From contig OZ316892.1 in NCBI GenBank assembly GCA_973895155.1, positions 16,306,001-16,370,000 on the forward strand: DNA of 64,000 nucleotides. The letters run 5' to 3'. Below are positions 63,515 through 64,000 of this stretch, one piece after another. Numbering within the stretch: the first letter of the stretch is position 1; each line of letters starts with the position of its first letter. The notes beneath the pieces are model-generated. The model did not search any database, was not told where the DNA came from, and saw only the letters and a program-made list of their open reading frames with translations. The position numbers and the translations under genes were made by a program. The stretch is from Marsupella aquatica. Its lineage: Eukaryota > Marchantiophyta.

Positions 63515-64000
63515 ATGGCAATGTGGACCACTATTGCTAAGGGAAATGCAATATGCATTTGGCTGGCATTTGCACTGCTTGCCTCAATCTTCCGATTTAT
63601 TGCAAAGGCGTTGGACATTGCTATAGAGTATCTACATGGTTGTGTGAAGAGTTTTGATTACATAGATTTAGCATTCCAGGACACTGCACCTTTTGCACCT
63701 GAAATGCCTGCAGAAATCATGAGTGACGTTGGGAAGGGAGAAGTCGAGAGCTTTGACAAGATGAAGTTAGAGGTTGAAGATGCATTACCACAGCCTTCGG
63801 CACCAATAGCAGCACCTTGCATTGGCAAAGTTCCACAGCCAAGGCCAATTACAACTTTGATGGGCCCTGGGACCCCAATTGTGTATGTCAATGGCCCAAC
63901 AACAACATGGAAAGCTGGGCAAAAGCGAAAATTTTATGCTGTTGTTTGTGGATTTCAGCCTAGGATTTATGAGACATGGGATGAATGTAATCAACAAGTG
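63515..64000 (+). CDS. Protein with RNase H1 N-terminal (viroplasmin-type) domain, 5' part, runs off window
   Basis: From ATG 63515 (GCGGCCATGGCAATG, a good plant start context) all 162 codons to the window end are open. The N-terminus has a hydrophobic stretch, ICIWLAFALLASIFRFIA, that could be a membrane anchor or targeting signal. A Pro/acidic linker follows. Residues about 137-162, RKFYAVVCGFQPRIYETWDE, match the RNA-DNA hybrid-binding domain at the N-terminus of eukaryotic RNase H1, also found in caulimovirus inclusion-body proteins. The catalytic RNase H domain, if any, would lie beyond the window. It could be a host RNase H1-like gene or a transposon-derived one; being intact and well started, I favour a host gene. 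Confidence 0.6.
   Translation, partial: MAMWTTIAKGNAICIWLAFALLASIFRFIAKALDIAIEYLHGCVKSFDYIDLAFQDTAPFAPEMPAEIMSDVGKGEVESFDKMKLEVEDALPQPSAPIAAPCIGKVPQPRPITTLMGPGTPIVYVNGPTTTWKAGQKRKFYAVVCGFQPRIYETWDECNQQV

Noticed and set aside
1-64000. tRNA, rRNA or organelle-derived sequence
   Set aside because: I saw no cloverleaf-like or rRNA-like segment while reading, though short tRNA genes could be missed by eye.

Overview
The window is nuclear plant DNA built almost entirely from nested mobile elements, with two probable host loci at the right end. Plant origin is supported by a TNP2-type CACTA transposase, plant-type Ty3/gypsy polyproteins, an EDM2-like PHD module, a plant-like RPL18A (eL20) fragment, a kelch protein of the NSP/TFP-like family and plant GT-AG introns. 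Element size and style fit a large, repeat-rich genome. A fern or other seedless plant is my best guess, but that is inference only.

Layout. (1) 1-17759: right part of a very large CACTA (En/Spm) transposon read on the minus strand. It holds a TNP2 transposase gene in three exons, a multi-exon accessory gene ending in a DUF8039-like domain, and apparently captured host pieces (tandem BRCT, EDM2-like PHD, Cys-rich exon, RPL18A fragment). Its end (TAGTG, 17755-17759) cuts the gag of (2) retrotransposon A, 17760-26992, a Ty3/gypsy element whose gag-pro and pol share one frame broken by isolated stops and whose 3' LTR (23008-26992) contains an 804-codon reading frame. A appears to be inserted in (3) an LTR of family B, whose right end is 26993-28622. 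(4) 28656-41693: a 13.04-kb DNA transposon with perfect 24-bp terminal inverted repeats. It carries a broken DUF7869-type DDE transposase gene (minus), a divergent three-exon gene for a 1,423-aa ParB-like plus DNA-methyltransferase-like protein (plus), and an FCP1/NIF-like HAD phosphatase gene (plus). A 25-nt quasi-palindrome recurs in its intergenic spacer, in both introns of the methyltransferase-like gene and even in coding sequence. (5) 41695-42560: integrase end of a family-B gypsy element, followed by its 3' LTR, 42561-54417. That LTR is itself interrupted by a reverse-oriented, TSD-flanked solo B LTR (46128-50764) and a pyrimidine-rich solo LTR of a third family (50993-53471). With the insertions removed, B LTRs are about 4.6-4.7 kb and contain a frame of about 3.4 kb.

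(6) 54737-55713: a kelch-repeat gene (minus) with a TATA box and one frameshift. (7) 56-63.5 kb: low-information DNA with an unrecognised broken ORF, a degenerate minisatellite, a chromovirus relic and a short LTR with an adjacent tRNA-iMet-like primer site. (8) 63515-64000: the 5' part of an open ORF with an RNase H1 N-terminal (viroplasmin-type) domain that runs off the window.

The most interesting content is element (4): a eukaryotic transposon that pairs a DDE transposase with a ParB-MTase protein resembling fusions known in phages and plasmids, plus a dispersed palindrome family confined to the element that could be the binding site of one of its proteins. Next is the two gypsy families whose LTRs themselves contain long protein-coding frames. 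All family assignments come from reading motifs by eye; no search was run.
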